Below, piece after piece: positions 1 through 7,263 of a DNA stretch of 23,676 bases (positions within the stretch are counted from its first letter, which is position 1; every line of letters starts with the position of its first letter). The stretch spans positions 1 through 23,676 of the forward strand of contig CAZDML010000018.1 of assembly GCA_964506645.1 (NCBI GenBank), in the 5' to 3' direction. Under the pieces are notes generated by a model that did not search any database, had not been told where the DNA came from, and saw only the letters and a program-made list of their open reading frames with translations. The position numbers were made by a program, and so were the translations under genes. The stretch comes from CAZDML01 sp964506645 (lineage in GTDB: Bacteria; Elusimicrobiota; Elusimicrobia; 2-01-FULL-59-12).

Positions 1-921
1 CCCTATGACGGCGATAACGTCGATACCCTTTTAAAAAATGCCGATACGGCGCTCAATCGCGCCAAGGAGCACGGACGGAACAACTATCAGCTCTACACGC
101 CAGCGATGAATGCCCGTGCCTTTGAGCGTTTGGCGCTGGAGAATAGCCTGCGGCGTGCCCTGGAGCGTTCGGAATTTGTGCTGCATTACCAGCCGCAGGT
201 CGACATCGAAGCCATAAAAATTGTTGGTGCTGAGGCCCTCGTGCGCTGGCAGCATCCTGATTTGGGTTTGGTTTTTCCACACGAATTTATTGCTTTGGCA
301 GAGGAAACCGGTTTGATCGTGCCGCTAGGGGAATGGGTGCTTCGAACAGCCTGCATCCAGAACAAAGCCTGGCAGGATGCTGGACTGCCGCCTGTGCGTA
401 TGGCGGTTAATTTGTCCGCCCGTCAATTCCAGGATCAAGATCTTGTTGGAACGATTGGAAAAATTCTCAAAGAGACCAAACTCAGCCCTCGGCATTTAGA
501 ACTGGAGATTACCGAGTCGATCGCCATGCAGAACGCGGACTATACGATTGTGATGCTCAATGAGCTGCGTAAGATGGGGCTGCATGTCTCGATGGATGAT
601 TTCGGCACGGGCTATTCCAGCTTAAGTTATTTGAAGAAGTTTCCGATTGATACACTCAAGATCGATCAGTCTTTCATTCGTGACTTAGAACACGATTCCA
701 GCAATGCCGCGATCGCAAAGGCTATTATTGTCCTTTCCCACAGCCTAAAGCTGGAAGTGATTGCGGAGGGAATTGAAACACGAGAACAGCATCAATTTTT
801 AAAAGAACATCACTGTGACCGGTTGCAGGGGTATTTATTCAGCCGGGCACTGCCCGCCAAAGATTTTGAAACCTTAGTCCGTAAGCGCCTTCCCAAGACC
901 TCTACGCACACAACCGAATGA
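1..921 (+). CDS. GGDEF-EAL cyclic-di-GMP phosphodiesterase, 5' partial
   Basis: The frame is open from base 1, so the N-terminus lies outside the window. The first ~35 residues look like the tail of a GGDEF domain (NADTALNRAKEHGRNNYQLY). An EAL domain follows and runs almost to the end. Its expected catalytic and metal-binding motifs are all visible: EALVRW, VNLSARQF, LELEITES, MDDFGTGYSSL, TLKIDQSF, VIAEGIET and QGYLFSRALP. The domain should therefore hydrolyse cyclic di-GMP to pGpG. Whether the GGDEF half makes c-di-GMP or is a degenerate regulatory domain cannot be judged, because its active site is upstream. The internal ATG at 106 is not the start; the homology continues to its left. The stop overlaps the next start (ATGA, 918-921), so the two genes are probably co-transcribed and translationally coupled. 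Confidence 0.95.
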   Translation, partial: PYDGDNVDTLLKNADTALNRAKEHGRNNYQLYTPAMNARAFERLALENSLRRALERSEFVLHYQPQVDIEAIKIVGAEALVRWQHPDLGLVFPHEFIALAEETGLIVPLGEWVLRTACIQNKAWQDAGLPPVRMAVNLSARQFQDQDLVGTIGKILKETKLSPRHLELEITESIAMQNADYTIVMLNELRKMGLHVSMDDFGTGYSSLSYLKKFPIDTLKIDQSFIRDLEHDSSNAAIAKAIIVLSHSLKLEVIAEGIETREQHQFLKEHHCDRLQGYLFSRALPAKDFETLVRKRLPKTSTHTTE

Positions 922-1505
922 GCATTCGACCATCGTCGTTAGTTATTCATCGCTGGTGTCCGAGAACGGATGAAGCGAGTTTGATTCCGATCGGGACGTC
1001 GAGGGATGGAAAGCGGACGCATCTGGCGCGGCCGGAAACGGTCGAAGCCTTTCGGCGTATGAGCGGTGCCGCACGAACGGCCGGAGTTGAATTGCATGTG
1101 ATCTGGGCGTTCCGCTCGCCGACTCTGCAGCGTGACCAGTTTCAGGAAGCGCAAACCAAGCACGGCAAGCGTCACGGGATTAAGTGGTTGGCGCCTCCCG
1201 GTTTTTCCGAGCATCAGACAGGGTGGGTGCTGGATTTGGGGGATTTCAAGGATGCCGAAGCCGACGACAATCCACTGTTTGAGCGTACCGCGGCGTTTCG
1301 TTGGCTCAAGGATCATGCGCAGAACTTTGGTTTTGAGCTGTCCTTTCCTCCCGGCAATTGGCAGGGGGTAAGCTACGAACCCTGGCATTGGCGTTTTGTT
1401 GCAACACCGGAAGCACGCCGTACTTTCCATCCCTCCGGCCTGCGCGCCGCTGCGGTATGGGGCCGCAGCTGGGCAGAAGCGCTGCGCTGGTGGATGCATC
1501 CCTGA
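918..1505 (+). CDS. M15 (VanY-like) D-Ala-D-Ala carboxypeptidase family protein
   Basis: This 195-residue protein carries the peptidase family M15B signature. There is an Arg in the FRS motif (residue 66), then FSEHQTG with zinc ligand H99 and D106, and YEPWHWRF with E154 and H157. The order H-x6-D ... E-x2-H matches VanY/DacC-like zinc D,D- or L,D-carboxypeptidases, which trim peptidoglycan stem peptides. The length is normal for the catalytic domain. No signal peptide or membrane segment is seen at the N-terminus, so it may work in the cytoplasm (muropeptide recycling) or be exported by a route that is not visible. The ATG overlaps the EAL stop by 4 nt, and its own stop overlaps the next start (TGATG). 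Family is confident; substrate is not. Confidence 0.88.
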   Translation: MSIRPSSLVIHRWCPRTDEASLIPIGTSRDGKRTHLARPETVEAFRRMSGAARTAGVELHVIWAFRSPTLQRDQFQEAQTKHGKRHGIKWLAPPGFSEHQTGWVLDLGDFKDAEADDNPLFERTAAFRWLKDHAQNFGFELSFPPGNWQGVSYEPWHWRFVATPEARRTFHPSGLRAAAVWGRSWAEALRWWMHP

Positions 1506-2140
1506 TGCGCCGCGTTTGGGTCGGGCTTGTACTTGTTGTTTTTGGATTTTTAGTTTGGAAACGCTACGCTCTGCTCGATGATTACCGTCGTCATGTGCGG
1601 TATCCGCTTTACAACCTCTTTGTGAATACAAAAACGGCTTCCGTTGTCTTTATTGGGGATTCGCTCACTGAGTTTTGGCCGTTGGAGGTAAACGGTTTTC
1701 CCATCGGTACGACCGTGATCAACCGTGGCACACGTGGAGAACAAACCGCATGGATTCGGGCACGTTTTATGCGCGATGCGGTTGCTTTGAAACCTCAGAT
1801 TCTTTATGTGTTGGCAGGGACCAATGATGTCTTGGGTCAACTTCCGGTGGAAATTCCTATGGGAAACTTGCGTGCCATGATGCAGGATGCACGCAAGGCG
1901 CATATTGCTCTTGTTGTGGGAACGCTGCCACCCATTGAGGGCCCCCTGGGAAAGGCTGTAGAGCCTCTGAACGACCGGATTCGTACGGCCTGTATAGAGG
2001 AAGGATGCATCGTTGTTGATTATTATCGAGCGCTCACAGATCCCAAGGGGAGGGCTTTGCCGGGTATCTGGACGGATGGAGTGCATCTGACCCCCGTTGC
2101 CTATCAAAAAATGCATCAAGCCATTATGGCCTTACTGTAG
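1505..2140 (+). CDS. SGNH/GDSL-family hydrolase, membrane-anchored
   Basis: This is a 211-residue SGNH hydrolase. All four blocks are present: FIGDSLTEFW (nucleophile S53), NRGTRGE (G75), LAGTNDVL (N107) and DGVHLT (D191, H194). The family comprises serine esterases and lipases acting on lipids, acetylated sugars or lysophospholipids. An N-terminal hydrophobic stretch at residues 5-18 followed by KRYALLDDYRR looks like a membrane anchor or uncleaved signal. The ATG at 1505 overlaps the preceding TGA (TGATG). An in-frame ATG at 1358 would lie deep inside the M15 gene and add about 49 residues that do not belong to the family, so it was rejected. With the M15 peptidase upstream, a role in envelope polysaccharide or peptidoglycan deacetylation is possible, but this is inference. 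Confidence 0.9.
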   Translation: MRRVWVGLVLVVFGFLVWKRYALLDDYRRHVRYPLYNLFVNTKTASVVFIGDSLTEFWPLEVNGFPIGTTVINRGTRGEQTAWIRARFMRDAVALKPQILYVLAGTNDVLGQLPVEIPMGNLRAMMQDARKAHIALVVGTLPPIEGPLGKAVEPLNDRIRTACIEEGCIVVDYYRALTDPKGRALPGIWTDGVHLTPVAYQKMHQAIMALL

Positions 2141-2178
2141 CGCTCTGTAGTCTGACGCGGAGACTCCGGCGATAATGG

Positions 2179-2184
2179 TAAAAT
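2179..2184 (+). promoter_or_regulatory. -10-like hexamer TAAAAT, 9 nt before ATG 2194
   Basis: TAAAAT ends 9 nt before the ATG at 2194, and no Shine-Dalgarno sequence precedes that start. No convincing -35 is visible. This is one of seven similar arrangements in the window and suggests a leaderless mRNA. Confidence 0.45.
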
Positions 2185-2193
2185 AATCTCATC

Positions 2194-2619
2194 ATGAGCA
2201 TTACTTCTTCTCCTCGTGAATTTCGAGTCTGGATGTCCGAACGGAGCTACCGGTATAAGGAAGAAGCCTTCTACTCGCATGCCCCGCAGACGCCCGGGAT
2301 TTATCAAATCGTAACGTTTGATGAACAGCAAAATCCCACCGTCGTGTTTATGGCCCACAGCGGCACGAAATCTATTTTCGAAGCCCTGTATGAGCATTGG
2401 CGAGGGCAGCGTGAACCCAAGATTCAGGACCTCTTCGAAAAGCACCCCAATTTATATTTCAGCTATGTCGTGGAAGCCGATGCGAAATCGGCGGAAGACT
2501 GGCAGGATTTGTTCTGGGCGATGGTGAAGCAGGATAATCCCTTAGAACCGAAACTCTCCGAAGTAAAAACCTCAGGTCGTTACTCCGAAATCACGTACAA
2601 AGATCAATCCATCCTCTAG
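2194..2619 (+). CDS. Small protein with a possible degenerate GIY-YIG-like domain
   Basis: This 141-residue protein has no signal peptide and is probably cytoplasmic. Residues 34-57 (PGIYQI, then VVFMAHSG about 14 residues later) resemble the paired GIY and YIG strands of the GIY-YIG nuclease fold. Further on, the stretch AKSAEDWQDLFWAMVKQDNP lies where that family has its conserved Glu helix and terminal Asn. The second motif is MAHSG rather than YIG, and the catalytic Arg is not obvious, so the active site may be lost. It stands alone: the SGNH gene ends 53 nt upstream and fabI converges from the other strand 14 nt downstream. The fold call is weak and comes from motif spacing only; the reading frame itself is well supported. 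Confidence 0.8.
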   Translation: MSITSSPREFRVWMSERSYRYKEEAFYSHAPQTPGIYQIVTFDEQQNPTVVFMAHSGTKSIFEALYEHWRGQREPKIQDLFEKHPNLYFSYVVEADAKSAEDWQDLFWAMVKQDNPLEPKLSEVKTSGRYSEITYKDQSIL

Positions 2620-2633
2620 CCCCATAGGGCAAG

Positions 2634-3410
2634 TTAGGCGCCGATGATGTGATATCCACCATCGACGTAGAGGATTTCCCCGGTTACGCCGCGCGCGAGG
2701 TTGCTGCAGAGGTAAAGGGCTGTATCGGCCACTTCTGAGGGTTCGGTGTTTTTGCGAAGCGGTGCTTTTTCAGCATTGTGGGTAAGAAGTTTGTGGAAGC
2801 CGGCGATACCGCGAGCGGCCAGAGTGTTGATAGGACCTGCGGAAATGCAGTTGACGCGGATTTTCTTTTCGCCCAGTTCAGCAGCGAGATAGCGAACCGA
2901 TGTTTCAAGAGCTGCTTTGGCCACACCCATGACGTTGTAGTTCGGAACCACGCGCTTGCCACCCAAGTATGACAAGGCCACCATCGAACCTCCCGTTTCT
3001 TCCATCAGTGGAGCGGCCGAACGGGCCAGAGAAATGAGTGAATATGCACTAATGTCCAAGGCGATATTAAACCCGTCCCGTGATGATCTCAAAAAGGATC
3101 CTTCCAGTACTTCGTTCTTGGCAAAGGCAATCGCATGCACGAGGCAATCCAGCGCGCCAAATCCATGCTTAATTTTTTTCGCCTCCGCTTCCACCTGGTC
3201 GTCTTTGGTCACATCGCAGGGGAGAACCAGCGTGTTGTCCAGAGTTTCTGCCAACTCACGCACTTTTCCTTCAGTCCTCTCATCGATATAGGTGAGGACC
3301 AGCTGTGCTCCGGCATTGCTCAAGGACTGGGCAATGGCCCAGGCGATGCTCCATTTATTGGCAACGCCAAATACGGCAATTTTCTTCCCTTTGAGAAGCG
3401 GTGAGGTCAT
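2634..3410 (-). CDS. fabI: Enoyl-[acyl-carrier-protein] reductase (NADH), FabI type
   Basis: This 258-residue protein catalyses the last step of fatty-acid elongation, reducing trans-2-enoyl-ACP. It is a divergent short-chain dehydrogenase. The N-terminal nucleotide-binding motif is VFGVANKWSIAWAIA. The FabI catalytic pattern is present: LSYLGG (Y148) and NYNVMGVAK (Y158, K165), followed by NCISAGPINTLAARGI and the C-terminal VDGGYHIIGA. The start at 3410 is chosen because GGAGATCAAA precedes it as a ribosome site and the family begins just before the nucleotide-binding strand. A start at 3467 would overlap the upstream barrel gene. The segment AIAFA around residues 93-97 has Ala where the E. 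coli enzyme has Gly93, a variation I recall from other bacterial FabI proteins. It is the last gene of the minus-strand cluster. Confidence 0.97.
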   Translation of the reverse strand: MTSPLLKGKKIAVFGVANKWSIAWAIAQSLSNAGAQLVLTYIDERTEGKVRELAETLDNTLVLPCDVTKDDQVEAEAKKIKHGFGALDCLVHAIAFAKNEVLEGSFLRSSRDGFNIALDISAYSLISLARSAAPLMEETGGSMVALSYLGGKRVVPNYNVMGVAKAALETSVRYLAAELGEKKIRVNCISAGPINTLAARGIAGFHKLLTHNAEKAPLRKNTEPSEVADTALYLCSNLARGVTGEILYVDGGYHIIGA

Positions 3411-3423
3411 TTTGATCTCCGGA

Positions 3424-3897
3424 TTACTTAAAGTAGTTGACATAAAAACGCACTCCGATACGACCATCGAGGTCGAGGCCGGGACTGGGAACCATTTCGA
3501 TCACTGGAGCAATTTCAACGAAAAGCTCAATGGGGTTTACGGCAAACAAGTAGGAAGCACCGATAGGAGCTCTCACGCCCCACTGCGAATCATTGCCCAG
3601 GAGAATGCGGCTTCCGGCGCCAATGTAGAAAGGCAGTCGACCCTGGGAAATATCAAAGCTGGAGAAAGAGTGCCAGAGGTAATTCACCTGGGCATCCATG
3701 TTCTTATTGAAGTGGTACCCCATGGACGCATCAATCGCCGTTGCCGAGTTCAGCCAATATTTGGCCGTGAGACCCATCGGCTGCCCAAGCGCCATCCCCA
3801 CGCCAAAATCCTGAGCCGCGCCGACACGGCTACTCACGGCGGAGGCATGACTTGCCATACACAAAAGACATCCAAAACTGATCCAGAATCGTTTCAT
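3424..3897 (-). CDS. Small secreted outer-membrane beta-barrel protein
   Basis: This 157-residue protein has a signal peptide at residues 1-19 (hydrophobic core FWISFGCLLCMASHASA). The rest alternates short amphipathic strands rich in Gly, Tyr and Phe and ends in YVNYFK, typical of an eight-stranded outer-membrane barrel. It lacks a recognisable functional motif. Small barrels of this size are sometimes annotated as BAPKO_0422-like, and that is possible here but unproven. The ATG at 3897 has no Shine-Dalgarno sequence; TACAAT on the minus strand (3911 to 3906) lies 8 nt upstream. It lies 30 nt after uppP and 13 nt before fabI on the same strand. Its link to lipid metabolism is positional only. 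Confidence 0.85.
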   Translation of the reverse strand: MKRFWISFGCLLCMASHASAVSSRVGAAQDFGVGMALGQPMGLTAKYWLNSATAIDASMGYHFNKNMDAQVNYLWHSFSSFDISQGRLPFYIGAGSRILLGNDSQWGVRAPIGASYLFAVNPIELFVEIAPVIEMVPSPGLDLDGRIGVRFYVNYFK

Positions 3898-3905
3898 AGG
3901 GCGAT

Positions 3906-3911
3906 ATTGTA
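3906..3911 (-). promoter_or_regulatory. -10 hexamer TACAAT, 8 nt before ATG of the barrel gene
   Basis: On the minus strand TACAAT (5 of 6 to consensus) is followed by 8 nt and then the ATG at 3897. No ribosome-binding site is present. It suggests a separate leaderless transcript for the barrel gene and fabI, inside the short gap after uppP. Confidence 0.5.
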
Positions 3912-3927
3912 GAACATTCGACGGAGG

Positions 3928-4731
3928 CTATGCGAAGTGGGACAGATTGAAAAGAATAAACGCACCCAGAGCCCACCGATAAAGCACGAAAGGTGTGTAG
4001 CGATTCTTTTGTACGTAGCGGAGCAAAACCGTAATGGCCACATATCCTGAGAGCGCGGCAGCGGCAAAGCCGAAGGCCAAGGCGACCAGGTCTGGCGAAC
4101 GTAGGATTTCTTTGAATTTAAGAAGTCCCGCGCCGGCAATAATTGGAATCGACATCAGAAAAGAAAATCTCGCCGCCTCTTTGCGTTCAAATCCCATAAA
4201 CAATGCCATCGTGATGGTAATTCCAGAGCGGGACACACCGGGCAAGAGGGCCAAACTTTGCGAGAGCCCAAGCCACAATGCCGTCGTGGCGGTGATGGAG
4301 GTAAGGGCGCGGTTGCCCGAGCGGAACCGGTCAGCAATACCCAACAGCGTTCCCAGCACAATCAGATTGATGGCAATTAAATGGGGGGAACGAAAAAGCG
4401 TTTCAATTTTGTGTTCCAAGAGCAGACCGGCGATAGCGCCTGGAACTGTGGCCAACAACAAGTAACCTACCAACGTTCGGTCGGCGTGTCGGGCGGGGTC
4501 TTGATAATACAGACAGGCCTCGGCGTACTTCCAAAGATCGGTCCAATAATAGGAAACTACCGCAACCAGTGTGCCCAGGTGCAGTGCAACGTCAAAGGCC
4601 AGCCCGGGGTCCGACCAGTGAAAGTAGGACGGAATCAGCGCCAAATGGGCAGAGCTGGAAATGGGTAAAAATTCTCCCAGTCCCTGAACAATCCCTAAAA
4701 CGATCGATTGTGTTAGTGAGACGGCTGTCAT
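3928..4731 (-). CDS. uppP: Undecaprenyl-diphosphatase (UppP/BacA)
   Basis: This 267-residue integral membrane enzyme dephosphorylates undecaprenyl pyrophosphate to recycle the lipid carrier for peptidoglycan and other surface polymers. Its size is normal for the family. The two signature regions are clear: VQGLGEFLPISSSAHL (E20, H29; variant of the usual EFLPVSSTGHL) and LLPGVSRSG (residues 162-170), which form the catalytic site. Several hydrophobic helices surround them. The ATG at 4731 gives the standard N-terminus. There is no Shine-Dalgarno sequence; TAGACT sits 9 nt upstream. It is the first gene of the minus-strand group and is divergent from the secreted protein at 4993. Confidence 0.97.
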   Translation of the reverse strand: MTAVSLTQSIVLGIVQGLGEFLPISSSAHLALIPSYFHWSDPGLAFDVALHLGTLVAVVSYYWTDLWKYAEACLYYQDPARHADRTLVGYLLLATVPGAIAGLLLEHKIETLFRSPHLIAINLIVLGTLLGIADRFRSGNRALTSITATTALWLGLSQSLALLPGVSRSGITITMALFMGFERKEAARFSFLMSIPIIAGAGLLKFKEILRSPDLVALAFGFAAAALSGYVAITVLLRYVQKNRYTPFVLYRWALGAFILFNLSHFA

Positions 4732-4740
4732 GGCCGCGAC

Positions 4741-4746
4741 AGTCTA
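4741..4746 (-). promoter_or_regulatory. -10-like hexamer TAGACT, 9 nt before the uppP ATG
   Basis: TAGACT on the minus strand (4 of 6 to TATAAT, fitting TANNNT) is 9 nt before the uppP start. No Shine-Dalgarno sequence and no clear -35 are seen. It is weaker than the other sites in this window. Confidence 0.3.
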
Positions 4747-4788
4747 TCAAATCTGCGCACTGACCGCTTTTTCTTGAAAAGGATGTCG

Positions 4789-4834
4789 GGTCTTTCGGGT
4801 TTACGACCCAATTTCTAAAAAGGTTCGAAAGACC
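4789..4834. repeat. Inverted repeat, 9-bp perfect arms, in the uppP/4993 intergenic region
   Basis: The arms GGTCTTTCG (4789-4797) and CGAAAGACC (4826-4834) are perfect complements, separated by 28 nt. A short GGGT/ACCC pair lies at 4797-4809, sharing the base at 4797. The repeat sits in the 261-bp AT-rich gap between two divergent genes. It could be an operator or part of an untranslated RNA. The rest of the gap (4835-4980) is A/T-rich with no gene that I can see. Confidence 0.5.
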
Positions 4835-4980
4835 TACCTCACAAAAAAATCAACTTTAAAGGACCCAGATTAAAACACATCTAAAAATAAGGCCATTTTT
4901 TATTGAGGCGTCGTTGAGAAAATGTGAAACAACAGTGTTTAACTCTTGAAAATAATTCTGGCGGAAAAAGGCCGTTGGAT

Positions 4981-4986
4981 TAAACT
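4981..4986 (+). promoter_or_regulatory. -10-like hexamer TAAACT, 6 nt before ATG 4993
   Basis: TAAACT fits TANNNT and is 6 nt before the ATG. No Shine-Dalgarno sequence precedes the start. A TTGAAA lies at 4946-4951, but its 29-nt spacing is too long for a normal -35. Confidence 0.4.
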
Positions 4987-4992
4987 CAACTC

Positions 4993-5433
4993 ATGAAGAA
5001 GACACTTGTGATCGCGGCGCTGGCCCTCCTCGCACTCCAGGCTCTTCCTTTATATGCCCAGACAGGAGAAGGAACTGTCCAAGTGACCATTTTGGATGAT
5101 AAAAACAACCCGGTGGAAGCCCCAGTCTATATAAAAGGTACAAACCGCACCCGTTTCATGGGGGGCAAAACAATTCCTGGAACCATGGTCTTCTCTATGA
5201 AAGCCGGTGACTACAGCTTTTCGTCAGCACTTGCCCAGCGGACGGGCGATTATATCGATCGCTATACCAGCAACGAAGCGCATATTACGGTGGTGGAAGG
5301 CGACAACGTTTCCGTCATTCTGAAATTAAAGCCCATTCAAGATTACGCTCCTGCCATGGCTTACGCTGAAAGCCATCCGGGCCCGATGACAGCCGCACTG
5401 GCCTCCCGGATCAATACCCTCGAACGGAACTAA
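4993..5433 (+). CDS. Small secreted protein with carboxypeptidase-regulatory-like beta-sandwich
   Basis: This 146-residue protein has a clear signal peptide (MKKTLVIAALALLALQALP, cleavage likely after LYA near residue 22). The mature part starts with TVQVTILDDKNNPVEAPVYI, then KAGDYSF and later VVEGDNVSVILKL. That order (strand, 'D..N.PV..A.V', 'aG.Y.f', 'v..G....v.l.L') is typical of carboxypeptidase-regulatory or PEGA-like seven-stranded beta-sandwich domains, often found in envelope proteins. No catalytic residues are seen, so a structural or binding role is likely. It has its own upstream region with a divergent neighbour (uppP), and cstA starts 39 nt downstream from an apparently separate promoter. 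Function unknown. Confidence 0.85.
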   Translation: MKKTLVIAALALLALQALPLYAQTGEGTVQVTILDDKNNPVEAPVYIKGTNRTRFMGGKTIPGTMVFSMKAGDYSFSSALAQRTGDYIDRYTSNEAHITVVEGDNVSVILKLKPIQDYAPAMAYAESHPGPMTAALASRINTLERN

Positions 5434-5459
5434 ATCCCGTCCTTAAATCGTCTATTTTC

Positions 5460-5465
5460 TATAAT
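5460..5465 (+). promoter_or_regulatory. Consensus -10 TATAAT, 7 nt before the cstA ATG
   Basis: A perfect TATAAT is followed by CCCCGAT and then the cstA ATG at 5473. With a normal -10 to +1 distance, transcription would begin at or within a base or two of the start codon. No Shine-Dalgarno sequence is present. A -35 at the expected distance is not recognisable. Confidence 0.6.
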
Positions 5466-5472
5466 CCCCGAT

Positions 5473-7263
5473 ATGTCCTCTTTGCCATTTATGATCGGGA
5501 CGTTGTGCGTTTTGGCAATAGCGTATCGTTACTACAGCGCTTTTCTGGCGTCCCGTGTCGTGGAACTCGATCCTCAGCGCGAAACACCCGCCCATCGTTT
5601 AAATGACGGCCATAATTACCATCCCACCAACCGGTGGGTTCTATTCGGACATCATTTTGCCGCGATTACCGGTGCTGGCCCGCTCATTGGCCCGGTGCTC
5701 GCTGCTCAGTTTGGGTTTTTGCCAGGGTTTTTATGGTTGCTGATTGGTGTTGTTCTGGCTGGCGCTGTTCAGGATTTCATTATTCTCTTTGCCTCAACCC
5801 GACGCGACGGTCGCTCTTTGGCAGAAATTGCGCGGCAGGAAATTGACCCTTTTTCGGGTTTCATTACGGCGGTCACGATCCTCTTTGTGATCATTGTGGC
5901 CTTAGCTGGATTGGGGCTTGCCGTGGTCAATGCCCTTCGTGAAAGCGCTTGGGGGATATTTACCATTGGCTGCAGTATTCCGCTGGCGCTTTTTATGGGG
6001 CTCTATATGTATCGTTTCCGAAAAGGGCATATTGTGGAAGCTTCAATCATCGGTGTGGTTGGGCTTTTAACGGCCGTCGTGGTGGGCCGTTTTATTCCAG
6101 ACACGCCTCTCGGATCTTTCCTGACGCTCTCCCATCGTGGGGTCACCTATTCCATTGCAGCTTATGGGTTTATTGCTTCGATTCTTCCCGTCTGGTTGCT
6201 CTTGTGTCCGCGTGATTATTTAAGTTCCTACATGAAAATTGGGACGATCGGTTTTTTGATTTTGGGTATTTTATGGGTCCATCCTCCGTTGCATCAACCG
6301 GCGTGGAGTCTCTACGTGCATGGTGGCGGTCCGATCATTCCCGGCAAAGTGTTTCCGTTTGTCTTTATCACCATTGCCTGTGGGGCCATTTCTGGTTTTC
6401 ATGCGCTTGTAGGGTCGGGAACAACACCCAAAATGATCAGTAATGAACGCGATATACGTCCGATCGGGTACGGCGCGATGCTGATGGAAGGGCTCGTTGG
6501 TATCACGGCACTTATTGCGGCTTCTTCCCTACATCCGGGGGACTATTTTGCGATTAACGTTCCCATAGAAAAATTTGCGGGATTGGGCATGGACATGGTG
6601 CATCTTCCTGCACTGGCTGCACAGGTTGGAGAAAATGTCCAAGGGCGTACGGGAGGTGCTGTTTCTTTGGCGATTGGAATGGCGCAGGTTTTCTCGGCCC
6701 TCCCCGGCATGCACCATCTCCTGTCGTACTGGTATCACTTCGCCATTATGTTTGAGGCGCTTTTTATTTTGACGACAATTGATACGGGCACTCGTGTGGC
6801 TCGCTTTATCCTTCAGGAATTTTTGGGTCACTTTTATCCGCCTTTCGCACGTACGGACTGGATGCCAGGGGCTGTGATTTCGACAGCCCTCGTAGTGTTT
6901 GCGTGGTCTTATTTTATTGTGACCGGAAGTATTTCCACGATATGGCCCATGTTCGGAGTGGCCAATCAGCTGTTGGCGGTTATTGCCCTATGCATTGGAA
7001 CGACGGTGCTTCTTAATATGGGGAAAAAGAAATATCTGTGGGTGACGGTCGCCCCCATGGTCTTTGTCTCGATCACCACGCTGAGCGCTGCGTGGCAAAA
7101 TATTTGGACCAATTTTCTTCCTCTGTCTCATCAGCCGGGGAAGGGGTTTATTGGAATCTTGAACATCGGTTTGACAGTCGCGATGATGTGCGGCACGCTT
7201 TTGATTATCGGCCACTCGCTTGTGTGTTGGAATCAACGCCTTCGTGCAGGATCTTCCCGCTAA
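5473..7263 (+). CDS. cstA: Carbon starvation protein CstA-family transporter
   Basis: This is a 596-residue polytopic membrane protein of the CstA/BtsT family, whose members import peptides or pyruvate. Family signatures are obvious in order: DGHNYHPTNRWVLFGHHFAA, ITGAGPLIGPVLAAQFG, GAVQDFIILFASTRRDGRSL, GFIASILPVWLLLCPRDYL, FPFVFITIACGAISGFHAL, SGTTPKM and ALFILTTIDTGTRVARF. About 15-17 hydrophobic helices are visible. It is shorter than the ~700-residue E. coli CstA as I recall it, mainly in the last third and at the C-terminus. No Shine-Dalgarno sequence precedes the ATG; TATAAT is 7 nt upstream, so a leaderless mRNA is likely. The stop overlaps the start of the next gene by one base (TAATG), suggesting translational coupling with the glycosyltransferase. 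Confidence 0.96.
   Translation: MSSLPFMIGTLCVLAIAYRYYSAFLASRVVELDPQRETPAHRLNDGHNYHPTNRWVLFGHHFAAITGAGPLIGPVLAAQFGFLPGFLWLLIGVVLAGAVQDFIILFASTRRDGRSLAEIARQEIDPFSGFITAVTILFVIIVALAGLGLAVVNALRESAWGIFTIGCSIPLALFMGLYMYRFRKGHIVEASIIGVVGLLTAVVVGRFIPDTPLGSFLTLSHRGVTYSIAAYGFIASILPVWLLLCPRDYLSSYMKIGTIGFLILGILWVHPPLHQPAWSLYVHGGGPIIPGKVFPFVFITIACGAISGFHALVGSGTTPKMISNERDIRPIGYGAMLMEGLVGITALIAASSLHPGDYFAINVPIEKFAGLGMDMVHLPALAAQVGENVQGRTGGAVSLAIGMAQVFSALPGMHHLLSYWYHFAIMFEALFILTTIDTGTRVARFILQEFLGHFYPPFARTDWMPGAVISTALVVFAWSYFIVTGSISTIWPMFGVANQLLAVIALCIGTTVLLNMGKKKYLWVTVAPMVFVSITTLSAAWQNIWTNFLPLSHQPGKGFIGILNIGLTVAMMCGTLLIIGHSLVCWNQRLRAGSSR

Noticed and set aside
939..1631. 230-residue minus-strand reading frame opposite the M15/SGNH genes
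   Set aside because: It is fully antisense to two genes with clear catalytic motifs, and its translation is Arg/Pro/Cys-rich with no recognisable domain.
1550..2119. 189-residue minus-strand reading frame opposite the SGNH gene
   Set aside because: It mirrors a gene whose four SGNH blocks are intact; no ribosome site or family resemblance.
2149..2165. Hairpin AGTCT-GACGCGG-AGACT after the SGNH gene as a terminator
   Set aside because: Only a 5-bp stem and no T run on either strand; too weak to call.
2619..2630. GCCC-CATA-GGGC hairpin between convergent genes as a bidirectional terminator
   Set aside because: A 4-bp stem without flanking T tracts; chance occurrence is likely.
3292..3912. 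206-residue plus-strand reading frame opposite the barrel gene and fabI start
   Set aside because: The minus strand has a signal peptide, barrel pattern and fabI N-terminus; the plus frame has no coding features.
4946..4951. TTGAAA as the -35 for the gene at 4993
   Set aside because: Spacing to TAAACT is 29 nt, far beyond the usual 16-18 nt.
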